Program-made: the position numbers and the translations under genes
Source of the DNA: JAGWBD01 sp965220615
GTDB lineage: Bacteria; Chloroflexota; Anaerolineae; Aggregatilineales; Phototrophicaceae
Direction of reading: 5' to 3'
NCBI GenBank assembly: GCA_965220615.1
Contig: CBDCQL010000001.1
Coordinates: 186,001 to 250,000, forward strand
Length of the DNA stretch: 64,000 nucleotides
The notes under the pieces: generated by a model
Told to the model about the DNA's origin: nothing
Seen by the model: only the letters and a program-made list of their open reading frames with translations
Database searches by the model: none
Shown here: one piece after another, positions 1 through 7,412 of the stretch
Layout of the letters: each line of letters begins with the position of its first letter
Numbering within the stretch: position 1 is the first letter of the stretch

Positions 1-1
1 C

Positions 2-94
2 GCCAGCGCGCCCTTCGAGGAAGTCTACGAGAACCTGGGCATCACCGCCGACGCCGTCGTGGCGGCGGCGAAGGGCCTGCTGGCGCGGGACTGA
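2..94 (+). CDS. tkt: Transketolase, C-terminal end (partial)
   Basis: The window opens inside an open frame that ends at TGA 92-94. Its last 30 residues include ASAPFEEVYENLGIT and DAVVAAAKGLL, which match the conserved C-terminus of transketolase (usual pattern GASAP..vlye..GiTaeavv.aak). Transketolase is the thiamine-diphosphate enzyme that moves two-carbon ketol units in the pentose phosphate pathway. Only the tail is visible, so the identification rests on this short but characteristic stretch. The related enzyme DXS ends differently and is less likely. The cupin gene follows 33 bp downstream on the same strand. Confidence 0.75.
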   Translation, partial: ASAPFEEVYENLGITADAVVAAAKGLLARD

Positions 95-127
95 GCCCCG
101 GCGAGTGGGCGGCGAAGGGAGGCCACC

Positions 128-586
128 ATGAGCATCGACTGGCGCGAGCAGGGCGTGCGCATCGTGCGCAGCGACGAACTGGACGACAACACGCCGCAGA
201 CGCCCGGCATGACGCGCGCCGCGGCCATCAACTTCGCGAAGGCCGGCGCCAGCAAGCTCTGGGCGGGCACCGTCGACATCCAGCCCGACGCGAAGACCGG
301 CGCCCATCACCATGGCGAACTTGAGAGCGTGATCTACGTGCTGAGCGGGCGGGCGCGCATGCGCTGGGGCGACAGGCTGGAATACGTCGCCGAGGCGGGG
401 GCGGGCGACTTCATCTACGTGCCGCCCTACGTGCCGCACCAGGAGATCAATGCCAGCCCGGAGGAGCCGCTGCACTGCATCCTCGTGCGTAGCGACCAGG
501 AGGCGGTGGTGGTCAACCTGGACATCGCGCCCGCCGAGGAGTCCGAGACCGTCTGGATCGGCCCCAATCACCCGGCGCAGGGGTAA
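128..586 (+). CDS. Small cupin-domain protein
   Basis: This 152-residue protein is a single conserved beta-barrel (cupin_2) domain. Cupin motif 1 is visible around residues 58-73 with metal-ligand candidates His60, His62 and Glu66 (GAHHHGELE, then VLSGRARMRWG). Motif 2 is at about 94-108, with GDFIYVPPYVPHQ supplying His104. Such proteins bind a divalent metal and act as isomerases, dioxygenases or small-ligand binders; the exact substrate cannot be read from the sequence. The ATG at 128 is preceded by GGGAGG with good spacing. The 3' third of the gene (from base 421) is present a second time at 1309-1474, so this locus has been partly duplicated. Confidence 0.85.
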   Translation: MSIDWREQGVRIVRSDELDDNTPQTPGMTRAAAINFAKAGASKLWAGTVDIQPDAKTGAHHHGELESVIYVLSGRARMRWGDRLEYVAEAGAGDFIYVPPYVPHQEINASPEEPLHCILVRSDQEAVVVNLDIAPAEESETVWIGPNHPAQG

Positions 587-705
587 GGCGGCGCGCACGA
601 CCCTTCAAGAAAACGACGAAATCCTGGTCATCGACCAGTCCTTCAATCGCCGCCATGTCGGTAGAGGTCTTTTGCCAAAGCGACCGCGAGTGTGCCTGGA
701 ACCGC

Positions 706-731
706 GGGCGACGTGGTATGTCGCCCCTACA
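706..731. repeat. Palindromic intergenic repeat, copy 1 (degenerate)
   Basis: The arms GGGCGAC (706-712) and GTCGCCC (720-726) form a hairpin, followed by CTACA. The same unit with longer arms occurs at 20997-21023 and 24029-24055. All three lie between genes. This is the layout of a REP/MITE-like dispersed element, and similar GGGCGAC...GTCGCCCCTAC units are common in Chloroflexota-like and cyanobacterial genomes. The rest of 587-772 shows no gene that can be supported. Confidence 0.7.
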
Positions 732-772
732 ATCTCGCACCGGACAGGCCGGGAGCCCTAGCCGCCCGTAGT

Positions 773-907
773 TTAGACTTGAAACGGCGGGATAATCTTG
801 ATGAGTCCGAGCAATGCAGCGCTTATGACGATCATTCTGAATGTCAGATCGCCTTTCAGCTTTTCAAGGTCTGCTTTCGTTGCCAGATGCGGAACTTGCC
901 GACTCAT
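773..907 (-). CDS. Tiny coiled-coil/membrane protein (44 aa)
   Basis: This 44-residue open frame has ATG at 907-905 and TAA at 775-773. It begins MSRQVPHLATKADLEKLKGD, a charged helical stretch, and continues into one hydrophobic segment (FRMIVISAALLGLIKII) that should span the membrane. The pattern 'ATKADLEKLK...' followed by one transmembrane helix is typical of very small bacterial membrane proteins of unknown function. Its ATG overlaps the TGA of the upstream 103-aa gene (ATGA), so the two are translationally coupled. The function is not recognised. Confidence 0.6.
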   Translation of the reverse strand: MSRQVPHLATKADLEKLKGDLTFRMIVISAALLGLIKIIPPFQV

Positions 908-1215
908 TTCAGGAAGACAGCGGCCAGCGCCAGTGTGCTGATGAGAAAGGGAAGACCGAAGACAAGCGCCTGGCCGATGCCCTTGAATCGCTGCTGGCGC
1001 TCGCTGATCTCCCGCAGGCGGGCGTCTATCAAGTCGAATTTGCCGTCGATGTGGTCGAATTTGCGGTCAATGGCGTCGAACTTGGCGTCGAACCTGTTGT
1101 TCAACTCGCGCGTCTGTTCCTCAACCACCTCGCGGACGTACTCCTTCGTCGCCAGCCCGTCCAGCTTGCCGCGCAACTCGCCAATTTCCCGATTGATCTG
1201 ATCAGTTTCGGACAT
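904..1215 (-). CDS. Small coiled-coil protein with C-terminal membrane anchor
   Basis: The 103-residue protein starts MSETDQINREIGELRGKLD and carries a heptad-like coiled coil rich in Lys, Asp, Glu and Phe (FDAKFDAIDRKFDHIDGKFD, about residues 43-62). It ends in one hydrophobic helix (ALVFGLPFLISTLALAAVF). This resembles DUF1640/CCDC90-like and phage-associated coiled-coil proteins, but no function can be assigned. It lies in the 722 bp between the two copies of the cupin gene end and forms a two-gene operon with the 44-aa protein. A third protein of the same style, with the membrane helix at the other end, lies at 63303-63647. Confidence 0.65.
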   Translation of the reverse strand: MSETDQINREIGELRGKLDGLATKEYVREVVEEQTRELNNRFDAKFDAIDRKFDHIDGKFDLIDARLREISERQQRFKGIGQALVFGLPFLISTLALAAVFLK

Positions 1216-1308
1216 GTCAATATTCCGGCTGCGATGACGTTTTCTGACATCACCAGTTTACAAGATTTCACTCCCATTTGACAAATCGGGAATTCGGACG
1301 GCTGGCCG

Positions 1309-1474
1309 GCCGCCCTACGTACCGCACCAAGAGATCAACGCCAGCCCGGAGGAGCCGCTGAACTGCATCCTCGTGCGCAGCGACCAGGAGGCGGTGGTGG
1401 TCAACCTGGACATCGCGCCCGCCGAGGAGTCGGAGACCGTCTGGATCGGCCCCAACCACCCGCCGCAGGGGTGA
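1309..1474 (+). pseudogene. Duplicated 3' end of the cupin gene
   Basis: Bases 1309-1474 repeat 421-586 over exactly 166 bp with only a few substitutions. They cover cupin residues 99-152 including the stop codon (TGA here, TAA in the parent). The HxH motif of the cupin is absent and there is no start codon, so this fragment cannot make a working protein. The offset between the copies is 888 bp. The upstream edge is abrupt and falls next to a Gly/Pro-rich junction (GGCCGGCCGCCC). Confidence 0.9.
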
Positions 1475-1510
1475 GATGGCTCGATTTCTTTACCTGTCGC
1501 TTGTGTGGAG

Positions 1511-3568
1511 TTACAGACCTAGTTCTTCGATATAAGGGGAATCTGGCGCTGGTTTGTTTACCAGCATTGTGACCTGATTCTTTGCTCGTGTGAATGCAAC
1601 GTAGAAGACACGCCTTTCTGCCTCCCGCTTTTTGTGGCCATCCGCATTTTTGTGCGGCCAGACGCCATCCAGCACGTCCAGAAGGACAACCCTTTCGAAT
1701 TCCTTGCCTTTCGCACGCTGCGCGGTCATAAGATGAACCGGTGTTTTGGATAGGTCGTCAATGTCATCGTCATAGGGCGCTTTATAAAGCGTCGCTCGTG
1801 CCTCACTGATATCGTAAATGAAAGAGTCAAAGTCGGAATCGTACCGCATGGCATATTCAGCCAATTGCAAAAATGGTGGGTCCTTGAAGAAAATGTCATC
1901 TTCAGCCTTGAAGAAATCCTTTCGCAGTCCTGCAAAGTTATCACTCAGCGCGTATAACGCATCCGAGACCTTTTCCGAGTTGACAAAAGTTCGAATAGCG
2001 TCAGCCATTTCGATGTTGATTCTGCCGTCCTCATTTTTGACTCGTTTCAACTCTCCTCTGTAACCGGCCAGCGCATCAACACCGTTCAGGAATGAATTAG
2101 GACGTGATTTCTGAAGAACTTTTCTCAAACTTCCTTCGTCCTTCCTGCTCAGTTTGTATCGTTTGACGAAACCACACAAAAATAGAATGTCTTCTACCAC
2201 TTGCCGGGTGCTTTGTCGCCCATATGCGCCTGCCTTGATATCAAGTAGAACTTGAAGATTCTTGTAGGTGTCACTCAAGTGAATGAGCAAGTCTTCCGCG
2301 GCACAAAAGGGAATGTCGGTTGACGCGAAGAGAATTTGGTACGGGATTATTTGACTCTTTAGGCGTCCGATCAAGGCAACCTGACTCCGACTTTTGCCCT
2401 GAGCGAACGAGGATTCTACAAGGTTGTGTACAAATTCCAGTGACTCAGAGAGATTGTGGACTCTCTTGATTTCAATCTTTGCCTTTTTTGTACCATGTGC
2501 GGCGATTTGCTTGGGCACACGGCGCTTGTTGTTTGCAATTAGACGTTGAGACATTTCAACTATGTTTTTGGGAGAGCGATAATTCTTGCCAAGCGTGAAG
2601 GTGACGAATGGTGAATTGAAATGCTCCTCAGGGTAAAGAATGTATTCAGGCGTGGCTCCCCGCCACTCATAAATCGCTTGATCATCGTCGCCGGTAATGG
2701 TCAAAGTTGCACGGCTGCGCTCGACTATCGTCCTGACCAGCGCCAGATCAAGAGGGTTGATGTCCTGAAACTCATCCACGAAGACATGATCATAGCTAGC
2801 CGCCCCCGACAACAAACTTTTATCTTCGATATTCTTGCGTTCAACTTGCCAAGCGAAATATTTTTGCCCGTCCAACGTTACAGTAGCGCTGTCAAATAGC
2901 AATTGGACAGCTTTGCACCAGAATCTATACCACGCGTCAAAAACCTCTCGACGCATTACCGCCGGGTTTGTATCGCTCATTTCTTCAAGAATTTCAAATT
3001 GAATCAACTGGTCGATTTGCTCTTGCAGCCACCACCCCAATCCATGGGCAATCAATCTTTCCCATTGCCCAGAAAAATCTGAAATAGATGTCAGACGCCT
3101 GTGATCGAACCCGAGCGACATAAACGAGTCAATCATCTTCATGAGTTCTTTGGGTGCCTGGTAATGCTTCTTAATTGCGTGTTCTATCCTCTCATGATCA
3201 CGATTGATCCAGACCGGCTGTAATAGATTGTCCATTGTGGACTTATAGGAGTTTGATCTGATTATTTTAACACTGTGTTTCACATTTCGGAGACGGCGAA
3301 ATCCCCAGGAGTTCAACGTTGTGATTTCAGTTTGGTCTCTAATTGGAGCGAATTGGCTTTCTTCATTGATCCTGCTACGAAGTTCATCTCGAGCGGCACG
3401 TGTAAAGGTGACAATCAAGAATCGCTGACGTGAACGGGAAGACTCTGCAAGGTGTTTGCACCTGTAAAGGAGGCAAAGCGTCTTCCCACACCCGGCAGGG
3501 GCCAACAGTCTTATGTTTCCTTCTGGCGCCCGGATGAATTTCAATTGGGATTCGTCGAGACTTACCAT
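1511..3568 (-). CDS. UvrD/Rep-like superfamily 1 DNA helicase
   Basis: This 685-residue protein has the SF1A helicase motifs in order. Motif I (Walker A) is APAGCGKT at residues 23-30, Ia is VTFTRAARDEL, II is VFVDEFQD at about 265, III is GDDDQAIYEWRG, IV is LGKNYRSP, V is TAQRAKGKEFERVVL near the C-terminus and VI is VAFTRAK. The family unwinds DNA 3' to 5' in repair, replication restart or phage defence. The ATG at 3568 follows GAGGGG. The gene is clearly richer in A+T than its neighbours and uses codons they avoid, so it was probably acquired. No nuclease or other defence partner lies beside it, so a solitary helicase role is as likely as a defence role. Confidence 0.88.
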   Translation of the reverse strand: MVSLDESQLKFIRAPEGNIRLLAPAGCGKTLCLLYRCKHLAESSRSRQRFLIVTFTRAARDELRSRINEESQFAPIRDQTEITTLNSWGFRRLRNVKHSVKIIRSNSYKSTMDNLLQPVWINRDHERIEHAIKKHYQAPKELMKMIDSFMSLGFDHRRLTSISDFSGQWERLIAHGLGWWLQEQIDQLIQFEILEEMSDTNPAVMRREVFDAWYRFWCKAVQLLFDSATVTLDGQKYFAWQVERKNIEDKSLLSGAASYDHVFVDEFQDINPLDLALVRTIVERSRATLTITGDDDQAIYEWRGATPEYILYPEEHFNSPFVTFTLGKNYRSPKNIVEMSQRLIANNKRRVPKQIAAHGTKKAKIEIKRVHNLSESLEFVHNLVESSFAQGKSRSQVALIGRLKSQIIPYQILFASTDIPFCAAEDLLIHLSDTYKNLQVLLDIKAGAYGRQSTRQVVEDILFLCGFVKRYKLSRKDEGSLRKVLQKSRPNSFLNGVDALAGYRGELKRVKNEDGRINIEMADAIRTFVNSEKVSDALYALSDNFAGLRKDFFKAEDDIFFKDPPFLQLAEYAMRYDSDFDSFIYDISEARATLYKAPYDDDIDDLSKTPVHLMTAQRAKGKEFERVVLLDVLDGVWPHKNADGHKKREAERRVFYVAFTRAKNQVTMLVNKPAPDSPYIEELGL

Positions 3569-3672
3569 GTAAGTTCCCCTCGGTCACATCTTCCTGCGCG
3601 TGCGATCACAAAATCATGCCAAGGGTGTGCATTTTATCACAATTAATCACGAAGTTTGCTGTTTGTGCCCAC

Positions 3673-3752
3673 TCATGCCCCCAACTCGCCCGCGACCAGC
3701 ACTTGCGCCTGACCGCGCGAGGCGAGCTCGTCAATTAACTCGCCCTGGCGCC
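3673..3752 (-). pseudogene. Duplicated 3' end of prfA (relic)
   Basis: Read on the minus strand, this stretch encodes GELIDELASRGQAQVLVAG followed by ELGA and a stop, against DEFIDELATRDQAQKLAAS and ELG at the true end of release factor 1. Bases 3681-3752 line up with 4789-4860 without gaps at about 80% identity by eye. It lies on the far side of the membrane-protein gene, whose last codons overlap it. It is too short to be a gene and is best read as an old duplicate of the prfA terminus. Confidence 0.75.
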
Positions 3753-4760
3753 CGCGCCGGACCGGGCCTGATTCAGCCGGCCCGTGAGGCGGGCAACGGA
3801 CCACCACAGGCCGTAGAAGACAAACACCAGGCCGTATTCGATCAGCGGGATGCGGATCACCTCGTTGACCTGGAAGGGCTCGCGTAGCAGCGTGTAGGTC
3901 AGCAGCACACAGAGCAGGAAAGCGGCCGTGAAGGCCTGTTGCTGCCAGCGCTTCAGGTTCAGGCCCTGCATCTGCGTGGCGATGAAGATGAAGATGAAGC
4001 CGTATAGAAACATGTAGACCAGGCCGCCGCCCTGGTTGATCGCCACCAGCGCCGCGTGCGGCAGCACCAGGATCTCCAGCAGGAAGGTCCAGCGCCGGTT
4101 GACGTGCGCGCGGGTGAACATCAGCGAGCCCTGCAGCATGACCAGCATGACGTGCGCGAAACCGATCAGATGGCCCCAGGTGTTCACCATCGGGTGGAAC
4201 CAGAAGGTGTAGATCACGGCGAAGCTGAAGATGTAGCCGTGGTTGTCCGCGATCCAGCGGTAAAACTCTTTGCGCAGCTTCAGCTTGCGCCCGGCGAAGA
4301 GTCCGCGGCGGCGGTTCTCCAGCGCCAGGATGAAGACCAGCATCACGATAACCGCGTATTGCGCCGTCCAGCTGGGAATGTCCTGGGCGATGCCGTCGTA
4401 GAAGAAGGCCGTCTGCGCGTAATGCAGCAGGATGAAGACGGCGTTGATGCCCAGCGCCCACCAGTTGGCCGGGCGCAGGCGATCGCTGTACTTGCGGTAG
4501 TTGGCGCGCGCGTGGCGGATGGTGAGCCAGATGCCGACCTGGTGCAGCATGAAGCCCAGCCAGGGCGTGGCGCGCGTCCAGAAGTCGGGGTTGGCCAGTT
4601 TCCATTCGTAGAAAAAGCCGCTGTCATCGGCGGGCGGCGTGGCCAGTTCGAAGCGGATCAGCCAGAAGCCCAGCAGCACAATGCCGATGCAGACCGCCAG
4701 CGAGAACAACATGCCGATATCCAGCACGCGCCCGGCGTTCAGCGAGGAAAGTCTTCTCAT
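3735..4760 (-). CDS. Polytopic membrane protein of unknown function
   Basis: The protein is 341 residues from the ATG at 4760, which has AGGG upstream. A TTG at 4787 overlapping the prfA stop would add nine residues. At least eight hydrophobic segments are visible, for example GMLFSLAVCIGIVLLGFW near the N-terminus, YAVIVMLVFILAL in the middle and YGLVFVFYGLWW near the end. Short His-rich loops such as YTFWFHPMVNTWGHLIGFAH suggest metal or haem contacts inside the membrane, but this is speculative. No family is recognised. It follows prfA, a place where prmC often sits, and is bracketed by the two copies of the prfA end. Confidence 0.7.
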   Translation of the reverse strand: MRRLSSLNAGRVLDIGMLFSLAVCIGIVLLGFWLIRFELATPPADDSGFFYEWKLANPDFWTRATPWLGFMLHQVGIWLTIRHARANYRKYSDRLRPANWWALGINAVFILLHYAQTAFFYDGIAQDIPSWTAQYAVIVMLVFILALENRRRGLFAGRKLKLRKEFYRWIADNHGYIFSFAVIYTFWFHPMVNTWGHLIGFAHVMLVMLQGSLMFTRAHVNRRWTFLLEILVLPHAALVAINQGGGLVYMFLYGFIFIFIATQMQGLNLKRWQQQAFTAAFLLCVLLTYTLLREPFQVNEVIRIPLIEYGLVFVFYGLWWSVARLTGRLNQARSGAGARAS

Positions 4761-4783
4761 GCCAGTACCCTGTTGATTGTCGT

Positions 4784-5857
4784 TCAACCCAACTCGCTGG
4801 CGGCGAGCTTCTGCGCCTGATCGCGGGTGGCGAGCTCGTCGATGAACTCGTCCAGGCGGCCGTTGAGTACGGCCGGCAGGTTGTGGCTGCTGAGCCCGAT
4901 GCGATGGTCCGTGACGCGGTTCTGCGGGAAATTGTAGGTGCGGATCTTCTCCGAGCGGTCGCCGGTGCCGATCTGGCCGCGGCGTTCGTCCTCCTGCTCG
5001 CGCCGCTGCCGCTCCAGCTCCACTTCATAGAGGCGCGCGGCCAGCACCTGGCGCGCCCGCTCGCGGTTCTGCAGCTGACTGCGCTCATCCTGCATCTCGA
5101 CCACGATGCCCGTCGGCTGATGCGTCATGCGCACGGCCGAGTCAGTGGTGTTGACCGACTGGCCGCCGGCGCCCTGGCTGCGGAAGACGTCGACGCGCAC
5201 GTCGTTCATGTTGAGCTCGACGTCGACCGGGTCGACCTCCGCCAGCACGGCCACGGTGACGGTGCTGGTGTGGATGCGCCCCTGGCTCTCGGTCTCGGGG
5301 ACGCGCTGGACGCGATGCACGCCGCTCTCGAACTTCAGGCGACTGTAGGCGCCCTGGCCGCGAACCTCGCAGGTGAGGCTGCGCAGGCCGCCGACGCCGG
5401 TGACGTTCTGGCCCAGCACGTCGACTTTCCAGCGCCGGTCCTCGGCGTAGAGGCTGTACATGCGGAAGAGGTCCGACGCGAAGAGGCCGGCCTCCTCGCC
5501 GCCCGCGCCGGCGCGGATCTCCATGATGACGTTGCGTTCGTCGCGGGGGTCCTTCGGCAGCAGCAGCAGGCGCAGCCGCTCCTCCAGTTCCGCCAGACTG
5601 CCCTGCAGCGACTCACTCTCCTCGGCGGCGAGGGCGCGCAGTTCGGCGTCCGTCTCCTCCTGCTGCATGGCGCGCGCCTCGTCGAGCTGCTGCGCGCAGT
5701 CGCGATGCGCGCGCGCCACCTCCACCAGCTCCTCAAGGCTGGCGCGCTCCTTCGAGAGCGTCGCCCCGCGCTGGTAATCGGCGAGCGTGGCCGGGTCGCC
5801 CAGCATGCGGCCGAGCTCCTCGTAGCGCGCTTCCACGTCCCGCAGCTTGTCGAGCAT
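4784..5857 (-). CDS. prfA: Peptide chain release factor 1
   Basis: This 357-residue protein recognises UAA and UAG stop codons and triggers peptide release on the ribosome. The catalytic GGQ loop is visible (SQGAGGQSVNTTDSAVR), and the class-I signature GESGVHRVQRVP-like region reads FESGVHRVQRVPETESQGR, where PET occupies the PxT anticodon-like tripeptide of RF1 (PAT in E. coli). The N-terminal helical domain starts MLDKLRDVEARYEELGRML. ATG 5857 is chosen because it matches the family N-terminus and has a GGAAGCAGG ribosome-binding site; longer frames add unrelated residues. A 75-aa gene lies 8 bp upstream in the same operon. The last 24 codons have a degenerate copy at 3681-3752. Confidence 0.95.
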   Translation of the reverse strand: MLDKLRDVEARYEELGRMLGDPATLADYQRGATLSKERASLEELVEVARAHRDCAQQLDEARAMQQEETDAELRALAAEESESLQGSLAELEERLRLLLLPKDPRDERNVIMEIRAGAGGEEAGLFASDLFRMYSLYAEDRRWKVDVLGQNVTGVGGLRSLTCEVRGQGAYSRLKFESGVHRVQRVPETESQGRIHTSTVTVAVLAEVDPVDVELNMNDVRVDVFRSQGAGGQSVNTTDSAVRMTHQPTGIVVEMQDERSQLQNRERARQVLAARLYEVELERQRREQEDERRGQIGTGDRSEKIRTYNFPQNRVTDHRIGLSSHNLPAVLNGRLDEFIDELATRDQAQKLAASELG

Positions 5858-5865
5858 CCTGCTTC

Positions 5866-6093
5866 CTAAACAAATCCACGCAACTTCGCGAACTTGCGCC
5901 ACTGCTCCAGGTTCATCCGCTCACTGATCTCCTGGCCGTCCTGTTCCAGGTGAACGGTCGTTTCCGGGTCACTCATGAACTGCTCCACCCGGTCAGCGTC
6001 CTGGAGCATGAAGCAACTCCCGTGGCCGCTGCTGAACCTGCAGTACGGTTCATCGTCATCCCAAGGCGGCCGTATTACGAACCACATGCTCAT
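5866..6093 (-). CDS. Small hypothetical protein upstream of prfA
   Basis: The 75-residue frame starts MSMWFVIRPPWDDDEPYCRF with GGAGG five bases before the ATG and ends LEQWRKFAKLRGFV. It is acidic, soluble, and has no signal peptide or membrane segment. No known family is recognised. The stop is 8 bp from the prfA start, so it is probably co-transcribed with prfA. It diverges from the PhyH gene across a 96 bp spacer that should contain both promoters. Confidence 0.65.
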   Translation of the reverse strand: MSMWFVIRPPWDDDEPYCRFSSGHGSCFMLQDADRVEQFMSDPETTVHLEQDGQEISERMNLEQWRKFAKLRGFV

Positions 6094-6189
6094 CTCTTCC
6101 TCCGGTGGTGGCAGTGGGCTATGGTAGCATGGCGACCCAATGGGGTACAGTGTCCCCGGTTTTGGGCGAGTATTTGCGGGAGGAACTCC

Positions 6190-6993
6190 ATGCGCGATGC
6201 CATCAGCCAGGAACAGATCGATTTCTACCAGGAAAAGGGCTTCATCATCATTGAGGACTTTCTCTCGCCGGAGGAGCTGGAGGAGTGGCGCCGCTGCGTC
6301 GACGAGGCGGTCGAACAGCGCGAGGGTCACAAGCTGGCAAGGGACGAAGAGCGCTGGCTCGACAAGGGCGATACGTATTACAGCAACGTCTTCATCCAGC
6401 GCATCAACCTGTGGACCGACCATGAGGGGATGCGCAAGCTGATGTTCGATGCACGCATCGGGCGCATGGCGACCCTGCTCGCCGGCGCCGACGGTATGCG
6501 CATCTGGCACGACCAGGCGCTGATCAAGCCGCCCTGGGGCAACCCCACCGCCTGGCACCTCGACGTGCCCTACTGGTCCTTCACCTCGCGCCAGGCGATC
6601 AGCCTCTGGGTCGCGCTCGACGACTCCACCCGCGACAACGGCTGCCTCTATTTTCTGCCGGGCACCCACAAGACGGCCCGCTTCGACAACGTCAGCATCG
6701 GCGAGAACCAGGGCGACCTCTTCCGCGTTTACCCGCAGTGGGCGGAGATCAAGTCGGTGGCCGCGCCGATGCGCGCCGGTTCCTGCTCCTTCCACAACGG
6801 GCTCTGCGCCCACGGCGCCGCGGCCAACATGACGCCGGGCTGGCGCCGCGCCATGACCTGCGCCTACATGCCCGATGGCAGCGTTTTCAACGGCCAGGAG
6901 AACGTCCTGCCGCCGCACATGCTGGAGCGCCTGCAGATCGGCGACCTGCTCGACGAGGACGCGCAAAACCCCCTGCTCTGGCGTCGCGACTGA
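6190..6993 (+). CDS. Phytanoyl-CoA dioxygenase (PhyH) family protein
   Basis: The 267-residue protein is a non-haem Fe(II)/2-oxoglutarate oxygenase that hydroxylates an unknown substrate. The Fe ligands are visible as the HxD of TAWHLDVPYWSF (about residue 120) and a distal His in NGLCAHGAAANMTPGWRRA, where the following Arg is the likely 2-oxoglutarate anchor. The N-terminus ISQEQIDFYQEKGFIIIEDF is the usual PhyH opening. ATG 6190 is preceded by GGGAGGAAC at good spacing, which rules out the longer upstream frame. PhyH expansions are typical of marine Chloroflexota lineages. The gene stands alone with its own promoter region and is followed closely by the DUF2304 gene. Confidence 0.9.
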   Translation: MRDAISQEQIDFYQEKGFIIIEDFLSPEELEEWRRCVDEAVEQREGHKLARDEERWLDKGDTYYSNVFIQRINLWTDHEGMRKLMFDARIGRMATLLAGADGMRIWHDQALIKPPWGNPTAWHLDVPYWSFTSRQAISLWVALDDSTRDNGCLYFLPGTHKTARFDNVSIGENQGDLFRVYPQWAEIKSVAAPMRAGSCSFHNGLCAHGAAANMTPGWRRAMTCAYMPDGSVFNGQENVLPPHMLERLQIGDLLDEDAQNPLLWRRD

Positions 6994-7010
6994 ATTAAGG
7001 GGAGAGCGCC

Positions 7011-7412
7011 ATGCCGGACCGCACGACCCTCGTAGGCGCCCTTGGCTCGATCGGCGCCCTGCTGCTGGTGCTGGAACTGGTGCGGCGGCGTCACCTGCGC
7101 GAGGAGTACGCGCTGCTCTGGCTGGCGACGGGCGCGGTGCTGCTGCTGCTCAGTCTCTCGCGTCCGCTGCTGGATACCCTGGCGGAACTGACGGGCATCT
7201 TCTACCCGCCCAGCGCGCTCTTTCTGGTGGCGCTGCTCTTCGTGCTGGCCATCCTGCTGCACTTCTCGATCATTTTGACGCGCCTGACGCAGCAAAACCG
7301 CGAACTGGCGCAGCAACTCGCCCTGCTGCGGCACGATCTGGAGCAGAAGACCTCAGTTGACGAGGGTCACCAGCACGACGACCAGGGCGACGTAGGCGAT
7401 GGCGTAGAGTGA
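7011..7412 (+). CDS. DUF2304 membrane protein
   Basis: The protein has 133 residues with three hydrophobic helices (GALGSIGALLLVLELV, YALLWLATGAVLLLLSL, SALFLVALLFVLAILLHFS), then LTRLTQQNRELAQQLALLRH, the coiled tail typical of DUF2304. Members are often found beside glycosyltransferases and cell-surface polysaccharide genes. The biochemical role is unknown. The start has GGGGAG eight bases upstream. The last 60 bp overlap the 3' end of the convergent rhomboid gene, so the acidic tail VDEGHQHDDQGDVGDGVE is encoded antisense to it and may not be conserved. Confidence 0.8.
   Translation: MPDRTTLVGALGSIGALLLVLELVRRRHLREEYALLWLATGAVLLLLSLSRPLLDTLAELTGIFYPPSALFLVALLFVLAILLHFSIILTRLTQQNRELAQQLALLRHDLEQKTSVDEGHQHDDQGDVGDGVE

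Noticed and set aside
587..772. Possible gene fragment between cupin and the small membrane gene
   Set aside because: Short open frames here (for example one containing TDMAAIEGLVDDQDFVVFL on the minus strand) run into the cupin gene and lack a start site; only the palindromic repeat is supported.
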